A DNA stretch of 64,000 nt from Winogradskyella bathintestinalis (GCF_030407435.1 NZ_JASDDK010000005.1:62001-126000), one strand, 5' to 3'; positions 43,621 to 53,661 are shown, counted from the stretch's first letter. Notes: generated from the sequence alone by a model not told the origin. Program-made: numbers and translations.

Positions 43621-44655
43621 ATGTATAAAGCGATAATCCGACCGATATTATTCAGTTTTGATCCTGAGAAAATTCATTATTTCACATTTTCTTTGATTCG
43701 TAATTTATCGAAAATACCTGGTGTAAAACGTTTATTTAATTCTCAATATGTTGTTAATGATAAACGATTAGAGCGCCATTTGTTCGGTTTAAAATTCAGA
43801 AACCCGGTAGGTTTAGCGGCTGGTTTTGATAAAAATGCGGTATTGTATAATGAATTGGCGAACTTTGGATTTGGGTTTATTGAAATAGGCACGGTAACAC
43901 CTAAAGCTCAAGAAGGCAATCCTATACGGCGTTTGTTCAGATTGAAAGATGATAAAGGTATTATAAATCGTATGGGTTTTAATAATGAAGGATTAAAGGC
44001 TGCGATAACCCAACTCAAAAAAAATAAAGGACAACTGATCATTGGCGGTAACATCGGGAAAAATACCAAAACGCTTCCTGAAAACTATACCCAAGATTAT
44101 CTCGAATGTTTTAACGCTTTGCATCCGTATGTAGATTACTTTGTATTGAATGTAAGTTGTCCTAATGTTGGAAGCCATGCGAAGCTTAATGATAAAGCGT
44201 TTTTATTAGAGTTAATTTATAGTGTTCAAAGAGCAAATTCCATTTTTAAGAAACAAAAACCAATTTTGCTAAAAATCGCTCCAGATTTAAATGACCAGCA
44301 ATTAGACGAAATAATAGAAATAATTGCCGAAACACATCTCGATGGGGTCATTGCTAGTAATACTTCAGTTGACAGAACAGGCTTAAAAGCAACAGAAAAA
44401 AGACTCTCAGAAATTGGTAATGGTGGTCTCAGCGGGCAGCCCATTAAGGAAAAATCGACGAAAGTAATAAAATACTTAGCTGATAAAAGTAATAAGGCAT
44501 TTCCAATCATTGGAGTAGGAGGTATTCATTCCGCGGAGGATGCTTTAGAAAAATTGGACGCAGGAGCAGATTTGGTTCAGATTTATACTGGGTTTATTTA
44601 TGAAGGCCCAAAATTGATAAAACGGATTAATGAAGCGTTGTTAAAAGAGAAATAA
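43621..44655 (+). CDS. pyrD: Dihydroorotate dehydrogenase (quinone), class 2
   Basis: A 344-residue FMN enzyme of pyrimidine synthesis. The N-terminal membrane-associating helices (residues about 1-40) mark class 2. FMN and orotate motifs are seen: [22 protein letters not shown], the catalytic-serine region NVSCPNVGS and [15 protein letters not shown]. It passes electrons to menaquinone. Single gene. Confidence 0.97.
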   Translation: MYKAIIRPILFSFDPEKIHYFTFSLIRNLSKIPGVKRLFNSQYVVNDKRLERHLFGLKFRNPVGLAAGFDKNAVLYNELANFGFGFIEIGTVTPKAQEGNPIRRLFRLKDDKGIINRMGFNNEGLKAAITQLKKNKGQLIIGGNIGKNTKTLPENYTQDYLECFNALHPYVDYFVLNVSCPNVGSHAKLNDKAFLLELIYSVQRANSIFKKQKPILLKIAPDLNDQQLDEIIEIIAETHLDGVIASNTSVDRTGLKATEKRLSEIGNGGLSGQPIKEKSTKVIKYLADKSNKAFPIIGVGGIHSAEDALEKLDAGADLVQIYTGFIYEGPKLIKRINEALLKEK

Positions 44656-44797
44656 AATTAATTCGAAAAAAAAATTAACCAAGAATTTCACTAGTTTTTA
44701 AAAATATATTGAGTTGTTTGTACATGAATGTAAAGTGTTATTCATTGTATTTACACATTAATTAACTTGTATCTATTAGTGTCTAAAATATTTTAAT

Positions 44798-45415
44798 CTG
44801 AATTTCGAGATCCTTATATCATTCGCATTAGCAACATCAGCTTTGGCAATTTCGCCAGGGCCAGATAATATTTACGTTTTAGTGCAAAGTATAAGTAACG
44901 GCAAATCTCACGGAATGGCAACTGTTTGCGGATTAATTTCAGGTTGTATTATGCATACCACATTATTAGCTTTTGGAGTGTCTGCAATTATTAAAGCCAA
45001 CGACAATTTATTTTTTGGAATAAAACTTCTAGGTGCCATTTATCTACTATACCTAGCGTATATAGTCTTTAAATCTGATGCAAAAATTACCTTCGATTCA
45101 GAAAACGTTCCTAATAAAAGTTTAAAAAAATTATTCGTCCAAGGGTTTTTTATGAACGTTCTCAATCCAAAAGTCACCATATTCTTTTTAGCTTTTTTTC
45201 CAGGGTTTTTATTTAGCCATTCTATGAGTACTGTGATTCAGTTTTATATTTTAGGAGGAATTTTTATGCTGGTTTCGTTCATCATTTTTACTACCATTGC
45301 TCTATTAGCAGGACAAATAAAAACCTATACTTTAAATCATAAAAATTCAGGATTTGTTTTAAAATGGCTACAGATTGTTGTTTTTATAGGAATTGCCGTT
45401 TTCATATTAATTTAA
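44798..45415 (+). CDS. LysE/RhtB-family exporter, non-ATG start
   Basis: A six-helix amino-acid exporter. The diagnostic SPGPDN lies near residue 19 and is normally preceded by a first half-helix. The frame is open upstream to a TAG at 44777, and the natural N-terminus (NFEILISFALATSALAISPGPDN in pieces) begins after a CTG at 44798. The only other usable codon is TTG at 44843, which would remove most of the first helix (190 residues instead of 205). No ATG or GTG exists in frame. Substrate unknown. No clear terminator follows. Confidence 0.75.
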   Translation: MNFEILISFALATSALAISPGPDNIYVLVQSISNGKSHGMATVCGLISGCIMHTTLLAFGVSAIIKANDNLFFGIKLLGAIYLLYLAYIVFKSDAKITFDSENVPNKSLKKLFVQGFFMNVLNPKVTIFFLAFFPGFLFSHSMSTVIQFYILGGIFMLVSFIIFTTIALLAGQIKTYTLNHKNSGFVLKWLQIVVFIGIAVFILI

Positions 45416-45563
45416 AAAAGCGTTACTTCCATTGACAAGTGTTTTGCGTATAATCTGTGAGAATCTGTCCATTATATAAGAGAAATATATATGACGATTA
45501 TAATTCTGTCAGTTTGATAAATATCGTTTTCAAATCCTCAACCTAAACCGTATATTTGAACCA

Positions 45564-46427
45564 ATGAACAAAGACGTTAAAATAATAGAATGTCCCAGAG
45601 ATGCCATGCAAGGCATTAAGGATTTTATTCCAACAGACCTAAAGGTACAATATATACAATCCTTATTACGAGTAGGGTTTGATACTATAGATTTTGGGAG
45701 TTTTGTGTCTCCAAAAGCGATTCCGCAAATGGTAGATACAGCCGAAGTTTTAGCGCAATTAGATTTAAGTAAAACCCATAGTAAACTATTGGCTATCATT
45801 GCTAACACTAGAGGAGCATCGGATGCCTCTGTTCATAAAGAAATTGATTATTTAGGTTTTCCTTTTTCAATTTCAGAAAACTTCCAAATGCGAAATACGC
45901 ATAAAACCATTGCTCAGTCCGTAGTTATATTATCTGAGATATTAGAAATCGCAGACAAAAATAATAAAGAGGTAGTGGTTTATATCTCCATGGGGTTTGG
46001 AAATCCGTATGGTGATCCGTGGAATGTAGACATTGTAGGGGAGTGGACGGAACGATTATCTAACATGGGAGTTAAAATTTTATCATTGAGCGATACTGTC
46101 GGTAGTTCTAATGCTGAGAACATTAATTATTTGTTTTCAAATTTAATCCCGAAGTATTCAAATATAGAATTCGGCGCTCATTTACACACTACACCAACTA
46201 CGTGGTTCGAAAAAATTGATGCAGCCTATAAAGCGGGATGCAGACGTTTTGATGGTGCTATACAGGGTTTTGGTGGTTGCCCAATGGCAAAGGATGATCT
46301 TACCGGAAATATGCCAACAGAAAAAATGTTATCCTACTTCACTCAAAAAAGAGCACATAATCTTAGTGCTATGAGTTTTGAAAGTTCTTACAATGAGGCG
46401 ACTAAAATATTTGGCGCCTATCATTAA
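45564..46427 (+). CDS. Hydroxymethylglutaryl-CoA lyase
   Basis: A 287-residue TIM-barrel lyase that splits HMG-CoA to acetoacetate and acetyl-CoA in leucine degradation. Metal and catalytic residues are recognisable: ECPRDAMQG (Arg-Asp), HLHTTP histidines, and the signature GFGGCPMA with the catalytic Cys. The canonical 'GLQ' after RD is AMQ here. It fits with the leucine dehydrogenase and E1 genes in the same window. Confidence 0.9.
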   Translation: MNKDVKIIECPRDAMQGIKDFIPTDLKVQYIQSLLRVGFDTIDFGSFVSPKAIPQMVDTAEVLAQLDLSKTHSKLLAIIANTRGASDASVHKEIDYLGFPFSISENFQMRNTHKTIAQSVVILSEILEIADKNNKEVVVYISMGFGNPYGDPWNVDIVGEWTERLSNMGVKILSLSDTVGSSNAENINYLFSNLIPKYSNIEFGAHLHTTPTTWFEKIDAAYKAGCRRFDGAIQGFGGCPMAKDDLTGNMPTEKMLSYFTQKRAHNLSAMSFESSYNEATKIFGAYH

Positions 46428-46756
46428 TAATACATCTTCATTTTATACATGGTTGGCATTACATAATTCATTTTTAGAGAAGGCCACTTTGGCGTAAGTC
46501 GAGAATCTGAATCTTGGTTTTAAAACGTAATTCATTTATATAATTCTTCTGATGATAAATAACGAATGTCATCATTTCATTGTCAAAATTTTATTAGAGA
46601 TTTAAGATTATGTTATTTATATTAATCATTAATGTTTATTTAAATTAAATCTAAATAAACTTTGTGTAATTCTATTTCTATTTTAAATTTGCAACTTCAA
46701 ATGAGAAATTATTTATAACAAGTCTTAATAAGAATAATAAATTATCTAAAATAAAG
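46428..46756. promoter_or_regulatory. Control region of the iron-uptake run
   Basis: No ORF. TTTG (46661-46664), 19-base spacer and TAAATTTG (46684-46691) form a full promoter. Immediately upstream GTTTATTTA (46634-46642) and TAAATAAAC (46652-46660) make a perfect inverted repeat with nine-base spacer that abuts the -33 box: a plausible repressor or metalloregulator operator. Confidence 0.55.
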
Positions 46757-47953
46757 ATGAAGAAAGTAGCCTTAAGTTTATTTGTAATCGGGAGTTTAGT
46801 TACCTCATGCTCTAGTGATGATGACAATACAACAAGTGAAACACAAATAGCAGCTCCAGCAACCTACCAATTTGAAAGAAACGGAACTTCAACCGTAAGT
46901 TATGGTGGACAAACTACACGAATATTAATGGCAGGGGAATTAGTTTCAGGTTTTAGTGATACTTCAAAATCAGAAACAGATATCAGTGCTATGTTTGCAC
47001 ATGTAGAAGGAAATAATGACTTTTCTGATGTCGATTTAAATGCTTCCAATAAAAGTGTACGTAGTAAAACTGCGGCTTCTACAGACTACTATTCTGCAAA
47101 CACTACGGCTGCGGCTGCGATAAAGGCAGATTTTGATGCTTTCATTACGGATCAAGTCAATAACGTATTCCCAAACTGGTCAATTGATGCAACTGCTGGA
47201 AATGCAGGACAGATTCAGCAAGCAGGTGGTGGTTCCATTCGTTATGTAAATGCTAAAGGTTTGGAAAACAATCAAGCTTTTGCAAAGGGATTGATTGGCG
47301 CATTGATGGCGGATCAAATACTTAATAACTATTTAAGTGTAGCTGTGTTAGATGCTGGCGATAATAGAGCAAACAATGACGCAGATGTTTTGGATGGTTC
47401 TAATAATTACACAACCATGGAACACAAATGGGACGAAGCTTTCGGTTATTTATATGGAACTGACGATGCTTTGGCACCACAGTTAGGCGCAGATAATTTT
47501 TTAAATAAATATTTGGCACGTGTGGAAAGCGATGAAGATTTTACTGGTATTGCTCAAGATGTTTACAATGCTTTTCAGTTAGGTAGAGCAGCAATCGTTG
47601 CTAAAAACTATACCGTTAGAGACACACAAGCAGATATTATTAGAGAAAAAATTTCAGAAGTTATTGCAATAAGAGCAGTTTATTATTTGCAAGCTGGTAA
47701 AGTTGATTTAGGTACGGATTACGCTTCTGCTTTTCATTCTTTATCTGAAGGTTTCGGGTTTATCTACAGCTTACAGTTTACACGTCAGCCAGGAACTGAT
47801 AGTCCATATTTTTCAAAATCAGAAGTTGATGCTTTTACAACAGAATTAATGGAAGGTAACGGATTTTGGGATGTTACCTCTGAAACTTTAGACAATATGT
47901 CTGAAAGTATTGCTGCACGATTCAACTTTACAGTTGCACAAGCAGGAAGCTAA
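46757..47953 (+). CDS. DUF4856 lipoprotein
   Basis: A 398-residue lipoprotein (lipobox VTSC near residue 19, followed by SSDDD). It is all-alpha in appearance and includes the family landmarks TYQFERNGTSTVSYGGQT, LNNYLSVAVLD and the EHKWDEAFGYLYG block. DUF4856 proteins are regularly adjacent to imelysins and TonB receptors, which suggests periplasmic metal or chelate binding. HKWDEAFG-like motifs resemble imelysin's GxHxxE logic. First gene of the iron-uptake run. Confidence 0.88.
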   Translation: MKKVALSLFVIGSLVTSCSSDDDNTTSETQIAAPATYQFERNGTSTVSYGGQTTRILMAGELVSGFSDTSKSETDISAMFAHVEGNNDFSDVDLNASNKSVRSKTAASTDYYSANTTAAAAIKADFDAFITDQVNNVFPNWSIDATAGNAGQIQQAGGGSIRYVNAKGLENNQAFAKGLIGALMADQILNNYLSVAVLDAGDNRANNDADVLDGSNNYTTMEHKWDEAFGYLYGTDDALAPQLGADNFLNKYLARVESDEDFTGIAQDVYNAFQLGRAAIVAKNYTVRDTQADIIREKISEVIAIRAVYYLQAGKVDLGTDYASAFHSLSEGFGFIYSLQFTRQPGTDSPYFSKSEVDAFTTELMEGNGFWDVTSETLDNMSESIAARFNFTVAQAGS

Positions 47954-47971
47954 GCATTAAACAAAATTTCA

Positions 47972-48007
47972 AAGCATAAGCTGTCATTAGGTTGATAGCT
48001 TATGCTT
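47972..48007 (+). terminator. Hairpin between DUF4856 and imelysin genes
   Basis: Perfect 11-base stem AAGCATAAGCT / AGCTTATGCTT with a 14-base loop; only a weak T tract follows, so partial termination is likely. Confidence 0.6.
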
Positions 48008-48010
48008 ATT

Positions 48011-48018
48011 TATATTTG
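48011..48018 (+). promoter_or_regulatory. -7 box of the imelysin gene
   Basis: TATATTTG lies 22 bases before the ATG at 48041 and inside the longer frame starting 48002, supporting the shorter start. Confidence 0.45.
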
Positions 48019-48040
48019 CAAACTGAAAAATTTATTGAAT

Positions 48041-49153
48041 ATGTTTAAAAAAGCACTATTTCTAATGGCTATTATTTCTGTAGTGGCAGCCTGTAGTTCT
48101 TCGGATGAAGGTTCTGGAAATAACAATGATGATTTTGATAGAACAGCGTTATTGACGAATCTGTCCAACAATATTATTGTGCCTGTTTATCAGGATTTGA
48201 ATACAAAGCTTGCAGATTTGGTAACTCAGAAAAATGTTTTTATCGCTGAACCAAATCAGGTTAATTTAGAGGCGTTTAGAACGTCTTGGTATAATGCATA
48301 CAAAGTTTGGCAATCTGCTGAAATGATTAATATTGGTAGAGCAGCGGAAATCAACTATGTTTTTCAGATGAATATTTACCCAACAAATGTTTCTGATATT
48401 CAAAATAATATTCAATCACAGAATTACGATTTGGCTCATGTAAATAATAACGATGCGGTTGGTTTTCCAGCTTTGGATTATATGTTATATGGTTTGGCTG
48501 AAAATGATGCTGATTTGTTAGGTTTTTATACAACAAATTCGGAGGCTCCAAAATATTTGGCTTATACGTCAGATTTAACGGACCAAATGAACGCTTTAAC
48601 ACAAGATGTGACTTCAAGTTGGTCTAGTTATGCACAAACATTCATTAATAATTCGAATAATACAGCAACGGGCTCCATCAATAAGTTGGTCAATGATTTC
48701 ATTTATTATTACGAAAAAGGATTAAGAGCGAATAAAATCGGAATTCCGGCTGGTAATTTTTCCGCAACACCTTTACCAGATAGAGTTGAAGCGCATTACA
48801 GAAGTGATGTCTCTAAAGCCTTAACTACCGAAGCGGTAACAGCAGTTAAAGACTTTTTTAACGGAAATTCTTATAATGGAAGTGCTTCTGGCGAAAGTCT
48901 AGCTTCTTATTTAGATTATTTGAATACTATTAAAAATGGCGAGGATTTAAGTACGCTCATCAATAATCAGTTCGATACTGCTCAATCAAAAATAGATATC
49001 TTAGATAGCAATTATATCCTTCAAATTAATACAGATAATACGAAAATGACTGAAGCTTACGATGCTTTGCAAATGGCAGTTGTGTTATTAAAGGTAGATA
49101 TGTTGCAGGCATTGAATATTAGTGTTGATTATGTCGATGCTGATGGCGATTAA
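48041..49153 (+). CDS. Imelysin-family lipoprotein
   Basis: A 370-residue lipoprotein (MFKKALFLMAIISVVAAC, then SSSDEG). The imelysin domain is recognised by WYNAYKVWQSAEM, the GxHxxE-like region reading VGFPALDYMLYGLAEND, and the C-terminal YDALQMAVVLLKVDMLQALNISVDYVDADGD end in part. Imelysins (EfeO and IrpA relatives) bind iron in the periplasm. The gene follows DUF4856 and precedes HTTM and a TonB receptor. Confidence 0.92.
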   Translation: MFKKALFLMAIISVVAACSSSDEGSGNNNDDFDRTALLTNLSNNIIVPVYQDLNTKLADLVTQKNVFIAEPNQVNLEAFRTSWYNAYKVWQSAEMINIGRAAEINYVFQMNIYPTNVSDIQNNIQSQNYDLAHVNNNDAVGFPALDYMLYGLAENDADLLGFYTTNSEAPKYLAYTSDLTDQMNALTQDVTSSWSSYAQTFINNSNNTATGSINKLVNDFIYYYEKGLRANKIGIPAGNFSATPLPDRVEAHYRSDVSKALTTEAVTAVKDFFNGNSYNGSASGESLASYLDYLNTIKNGEDLSTLINNQFDTAQSKIDILDSNYILQINTDNTKMTEAYDALQMAVVLLKVDMLQALNISVDYVDADGD

Positions 49154-49170
49154 AATCAATTAAAATTTCA

Positions 49171-49203
49171 AAAGGGTTCTCAAAAATGAGAATCCTTTTT
49201 TTT
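49171..49203 (+). terminator. Terminator after the imelysin gene
   Basis: Twelve-base stem AAAGGGTTCTCA / TGAGAATCCTTT (one G-T pair), loop AAAA, followed by TTTTT. It lies five bases before the HTTM start, so distal expression needs read-through or a separate start. Confidence 0.75.
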
Positions 49204-49208
49204 GCTTT

Positions 49209-50573
49209 ATGCTAAATAAACTTACTTCATATTTTAATACAGAAACTAGCGCAGCACCACTAGCTGTATTTAGGATTGGTTTTGGTATCATGATGTTGGC
49301 AAGTATCATTAGGTTTTGGTCTTACGGTTGGATTGAAAAATTATATATCGAACCAAAATTTCACTTCTCTTATTATGGGTTCGAATGGATAAAACCGGTT
49401 GGGAATTACACTTATTTTATTTTTATCATCTGTGGCTTATCAGCTCTTTTTGTGGCTTTAGGTTTTAAATACCGATTGGCAATTATAACCTTCTTCTTAA
49501 GCTTCACATATATTGAATTGATGGATAAAACCACCTATCTCAACCATTATTATTTTATAAGTGTGTTGAGCTTGTTATTGTGTTTTCTACCAGCAAATGC
49601 CTACTTTTCTTTAGATGCTATTAGAAGAAAGAAACAATACACCCAAATTCCAAAATGGACCATTGACAGTATAAAATTGTTATTAGGCTTAGTTTACGTT
49701 TACGCAGGATTAGCAAAAATAAACAGCGATTGGTTATTGAAAGCCATGCCCTTAAAAATCTGGTTACCTTCTAAATACGATTTACCATTTATTGGCGACA
49801 GCATTTTACAACAAGAATGGTTTCATATTGCTATGAGTTGGTCTGGAATGTTGTATGATTTAAGCATCCCATTTTTATTGCTTTATAAACGAACACGAAT
49901 TTTTGCGTTCGTACTCGTTGTATTTTTTCACATATTTACGCGAGTTTTATTTCCAATCGGCATGTTTCCGTACGTTATGATTGTGGGAACATTGATCTTC
50001 TTCGATGCGAAAGTGCATGAACGTATTTTGAATATTTTCCGAAAACTTTTTCAATTTTTTAATTTGAAAGCTGTAAAACTTAAAGCTTCAAGCTATAGTT
50101 TTTCAAACCAAAAGATTATTCTACCAATTTTAGCTTTGTTTTTCGCTATTCAATTACTTTTGCCATTTCGTTATGTTTTGTATCCAAATGAATTGTTTTG
50201 GACAGAGGAAGGTTATCGTTTTTCATGGCGTGTGATGTTGATGGAAAAAGCCGGTTATACCGAATTTAAAGTTGTGGATGCTGAAGCAGGTCATTCGTTT
50301 TCGGTTAATAATTCGGGTTTTTTGACAACTTTTCAAGAAAAGCAAATGAGTACACAACCCGATTTTATCCTAGAATATGCTCAGTTTTTAGAGCATCATT
50401 TTAAATCGCAAGGACATCAAAATATTGAAATATATGTGGACAGTTATGTGGCACTCAATGGTCGCTCTAGTCAGCGATACATTGACCCAAAAGTAGATTT
50501 ACTCAAACAAAACGAATCATTTAAACCCAAAAATTGGATTTTACCATTTAAGGATGAAATTAAAGGCTTATAG
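49209..50573 (+). CDS. HTTM-domain membrane protein (vitamin K-dependent gamma-carboxylase-like)
   Basis: A 454-residue integral membrane protein with about seven to eight helices. The horizontally transferred transmembrane (HTTM) domain pattern is clear: APLAVFRIGFGIMML, LMDKTTYLNHYYF, LVYVYAGLAKINSDWL, EWFHIAMSW and FFHIFTRVLFPIG. The C-terminal about 140 residues form a soluble domain. The enzyme activity in bacteria is not established; its fixed position beside imelysin and TonB genes in Bacteroidota suggests an iron-uptake role. Its end overlaps the TonB receptor by 20 bases. Confidence 0.85.
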   Translation: MLNKLTSYFNTETSAAPLAVFRIGFGIMMLASIIRFWSYGWIEKLYIEPKFHFSYYGFEWIKPVGNYTYFIFIICGLSALFVALGFKYRLAIITFFLSFTYIELMDKTTYLNHYYFISVLSLLLCFLPANAYFSLDAIRRKKQYTQIPKWTIDSIKLLLGLVYVYAGLAKINSDWLLKAMPLKIWLPSKYDLPFIGDSILQQEWFHIAMSWSGMLYDLSIPFLLLYKRTRIFAFVLVVFFHIFTRVLFPIGMFPYVMIVGTLIFFDAKVHERILNIFRKLFQFFNLKAVKLKASSYSFSNQKIILPILALFFAIQLLLPFRYVLYPNELFWTEEGYRFSWRVMLMEKAGYTEFKVVDAEAGHSFSVNNSGFLTTFQEKQMSTQPDFILEYAQFLEHHFKSQGHQNIEIYVDSYVALNGRSSQRYIDPKVDLLKQNESFKPKNWILPFKDEIKGL

Positions 50574-52980
50574 ATTATTAATTGTATTTGTAATGTTATC
50601 TATTGTTGCAGTAGCGCAACAAAAAGTTTCAGGTGTCATTAAAAATAAACAAACGCAGCAACTACTAACAAATGTTGAAGTATATAGTAAAGTTTCAGGA
50701 TTATTAGCAAGAACAAATGCTGAAGGTTATTATGAATTCACGACCAAGAAAGAGACACTTACTTTAATATTCTTTTCTTATGATTTTCAAATTTCTGAAG
50801 TTGAAATCATAATTAATGAAGATATTTCTTTAAATCAACAATTAGAACCAATTGGCGAAGCATTAACAGCTGTAGAAATCACATCAAGAAAAGCGAAAGT
50901 CTTTGAATTATCTCGATTACAAGACGTTGAGGAAACCGCCATTTATGCCGGGAAGAAAACGGAAGTCGTTTTGGTGGAGCAATCCATGGCAAACTTAGCA
51001 ACGAATAATGCCAGGCAAATTTACAGTCAGGTGGCTGGATTGAATATTTACCAAAATGACGATGCAGGTTTACAGCTTAATATTGGAGGCAGGGGATTGG
51101 ATCCAAACCGAACGGCAAATTTTAACACCAGACAAAACGGTTACGATATTAGTGCCGATGTTTTGGGCTATCCAGAAAGTTACTATTCTCCAGCGTCAGA
51201 AGGATTGAGTCAGATTCAAGTTATTCGTGGTGCGGCATCATTACAATATGGAACACAGTTTGGAGGCCTCATAAATTTTGTGATGAAAAAACCAAATCCC
51301 AACAAACCATTTGAGTTAATCACAAGAAATACCTTGGGAAGTTTCGGCTTATATACCAATTTTACAAGTATAAGTGGCACTAAAAATAAGTGGAGTTATT
51401 ATACGTTTTTCAATTATAAAAAAGGGGATGGATTTCGACCAAATTCAGAATTTGAATCGAAAAATATTTACGCTCATATTGGTTATCAATTTAATAATAA
51501 CACATCGGTAACAGGCGAATTAACTTACTTGAATTATTTGGCACAACAAGCAGGTGGCTTAACTGATGCGATGTATAACGATGATCCCTACCAAAGTAAC
51601 AGAGCAAGAAATTGGTTTGAAGTAGATTGGTTATTGTACAATTTTAAGTTTGCCCATCAATTTTCTGAAGCGACCAATTTTACATTTAATTTTTTCGGTT
51701 TGAATGCTTCAAGAGACGCCTTAGGTTTTAGAACCAATAGAGTAGACCAACAAGATCCTGACAATGAACGCGATTTAATAAAAGGTGATTTTAATAACTT
51801 CGGGTTTGAAACACGATTATTAAGCCAATATCAAATTTGGGATAAAGACGCGACATTTTTAATAGGTGCAAAATACTACAATGCGGACAATAGCCAACAA
51901 CAAGGACCAGGTTCTGATGGAAGTGGAGCAGATTTCAATATCAGGACGGATGTATTTCCAAACTACCCAAGCCAATCGGAATTTGACTTTCCTAATTTAA
52001 ATGTAGCCGTTTTTGGGGAAAATATTTTTTATTTAAACGATAAATTCTCGGTCACGCCAGGCTTTAGATTCGAATATATTAAAACCCAAAGTGAAGGTTT
52101 TTACCAACGCATCAATACGGATGCAGCAGGCAATGTCATTTTTGAAGAAACCGTAGAAGACAATCGCAATTTCGAAAGAAACTTCGTGTTATTAGGTTTG
52201 GGCTTAAGTTATAAGCCAACTACAAGTTTAGAAGCTTACGGAAATATTTCCCAGAATTATCGTTCAGTCACATTTTCGGATATAAACATCAATAATCCTG
52301 CTTATGTTATTAATCCTAATATTACAGATGAAGATGGATTTACTATCGATTTAGGTTTAAGAGGGAATTACAATTCTTTTATGTCTTACGATGTTGGAGC
52401 ATTTGCTTTGTTTTATAATGGCAGAATTGGTTTTGTTCAACAAGGTTTATCGGATGGTAGAGTAGTGAGTGAGCGCGGTAATATTGGTGATGCTGTAATG
52501 TATGGGGTAGAATCACTATTCGATTTTAATCTGAAGAAAGTGCTCAAAATGAATAATGATTTTAGTCTCAACTATTTTATAAACACTTCTTTTATAAATT
52601 CAGAATACACAAATTCTGACCAACCAGGAATTGAGGGCAACAATGTAGAATTTGTACCGGATTTAAATTTAAAAACAGGAATACGATTTGGTTATAAAAA
52701 CCTCATGGCAAATGTGCAATACACCTATTTAGGTCGTCAATTTACCGACGCCACTAATTCTGTAGAATCCAATCTAAGTGGTGTTATTGGGGAAATACCT
52801 GAATACGATATTTTAGATGTATCACTTTCCTACACTTATAAAAGGTTTAAATTTGAAACAGGACTTAATAATGTATTAGACAATGCTTATTTTACGAGAA
52901 GAGCTACAGGTTACCCAGGTCCGGGAATTATTCCATCTGCACCACGAAATTGGTTTACGACTTTAGAAGTAACGTTTTAA
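50554..52980 (+). CDS. FecA-like TonB-dependent receptor
   Basis: An 808-residue outer-membrane receptor: signal peptide (ending AVAQQ), a carboxypeptidase-like regulatory domain (about residues 22-100), plug (about 130-245; RQIYSQVAGLNIYQND, GGRGLDPNR, VIRGAASLQYGTQFGG) and a 22-strand barrel ending in aromatic LEVTF. The plug resembles FecA of the ferric dicitrate system. It likely imports an iron chelate. The start codon lies within the end of the HTTM gene, so translation is coupled. Confidence 0.93.
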   Translation: MKLKAYRLLIVFVMLSIVAVAQQKVSGVIKNKQTQQLLTNVEVYSKVSGLLARTNAEGYYEFTTKKETLTLIFFSYDFQISEVEIIINEDISLNQQLEPIGEALTAVEITSRKAKVFELSRLQDVEETAIYAGKKTEVVLVEQSMANLATNNARQIYSQVAGLNIYQNDDAGLQLNIGGRGLDPNRTANFNTRQNGYDISADVLGYPESYYSPASEGLSQIQVIRGAASLQYGTQFGGLINFVMKKPNPNKPFELITRNTLGSFGLYTNFTSISGTKNKWSYYTFFNYKKGDGFRPNSEFESKNIYAHIGYQFNNNTSVTGELTYLNYLAQQAGGLTDAMYNDDPYQSNRARNWFEVDWLLYNFKFAHQFSEATNFTFNFFGLNASRDALGFRTNRVDQQDPDNERDLIKGDFNNFGFETRLLSQYQIWDKDATFLIGAKYYNADNSQQQGPGSDGSGADFNIRTDVFPNYPSQSEFDFPNLNVAVFGENIFYLNDKFSVTPGFRFEYIKTQSEGFYQRINTDAAGNVIFEETVEDNRNFERNFVLLGLGLSYKPTTSLEAYGNISQNYRSVTFSDININNPAYVINPNITDEDGFTIDLGLRGNYNSFMSYDVGAFALFYNGRIGFVQQGLSDGRVVSERGNIGDAVMYGVESLFDFNLKKVLKMNNDFSLNYFINTSFINSEYTNSDQPGIEGNNVEFVPDLNLKTGIRFGYKNLMANVQYTYLGRQFTDATNSVESNLSGVIGEIPEYDILDVSLSYTYKRFKFETGLNNVLDNAYFTRRATGYPGPGIIPSAPRNWFTTLEVTF

Positions 52981-53040
52981 TGAAATAAAACCTTAGCATT
53001 CTTGTAATATAATTAACGACTGTCGGTGAATGTCAATTAA

Positions 53041-53073
53041 AAAAAGTCCTTATTTCTCAATAAGAACTTTTAC
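53041..53073 (+). terminator. Terminator after the TonB receptor
   Basis: Stem AAAAGTCCTTATT / AATAAGAACTTTT with one mismatch and loop TCTC, followed by TACTTTAA. Confidence 0.65.
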
Positions 53074-53225
53074 TTTAATGCTTAAAGTTAGTGTAATAGG
53101 CTGTATACAAATTCGAATTCCACGTTCGCCACCCGCTTTAATCAGTGCTATGGATTACCGTTACTAGATTTCCATCTGTATCATTAATATTATAGAACAA
53201 ATTATTTTAAATGAAGATAATGCGT

Positions 53226-53510
53226 TCAGACCTTAACCGTGTTTAAAACTGTCAGTGAAATATCAGGATCCTTAGAATAAAATAGTTGAGCGACCCATTT
53301 TGGCAATGGCACGATGATATGATTCAAATTTGACCAATAGGCAATATTCTGAGCAGCTACTTTAATTATCTGTTTTCTATTGATTAAAATGATAATATGA
53401 GTTAATATTTTAATAGCTCTCGGATTTTGTTTATCACAAATAGTGAAGTCATTTAGGGATCCTATTAAGTAATAGCTACTTACATAAACTTTTCTAGAAC
53501 GAAAAACTTG
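53226..53510 (-). pseudogene. Start-less open frame (94 codons), probable gene remnant
   Basis: In the 680-base gap between the two iron operons the reverse strand has 94 sense codons bounded by TAG (53511) and TGA (53226) with no ATG, GTG or TTG near its beginning. The translation is protein-like: DKQNPRAIKIL, RKQIIKVAAQNIAYWSN, VPLPKWVAQLFYS, DPDISLTVLNTVKV. It looks like the C-terminal end of a larger protein whose 5' part is lost. I do not recognise the family. Confidence 0.45.
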
Positions 53511-53568
53511 CTAAAGGAAAAATAGAAAAATAACTCAGATTTTTATTTTTAATTAGACTCATTCTATA

Positions 53569-53619
53569 TAAATTTGTCACAATTATGCATAGCTATATTA
53601 ATTCATTCTAAATAAGAAT
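53569..53619 (+). promoter_or_regulatory. Promoter and inverted repeat of the DUF6607 operon
   Basis: TAAATTTG (53569-53576) is a -7 box. ATTCT AAATA AGAAT (53605-53619) is a five-base inverted repeat downstream. TCTAAATAA here also occurs in the operator-like dyad before the DUF4856 gene, so a shared regulator is possible. Confidence 0.4.
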
Positions 53620-53661
53620 AATTTATTTTAATTTTATCTAATTATCAATTCACTTGTAAAA

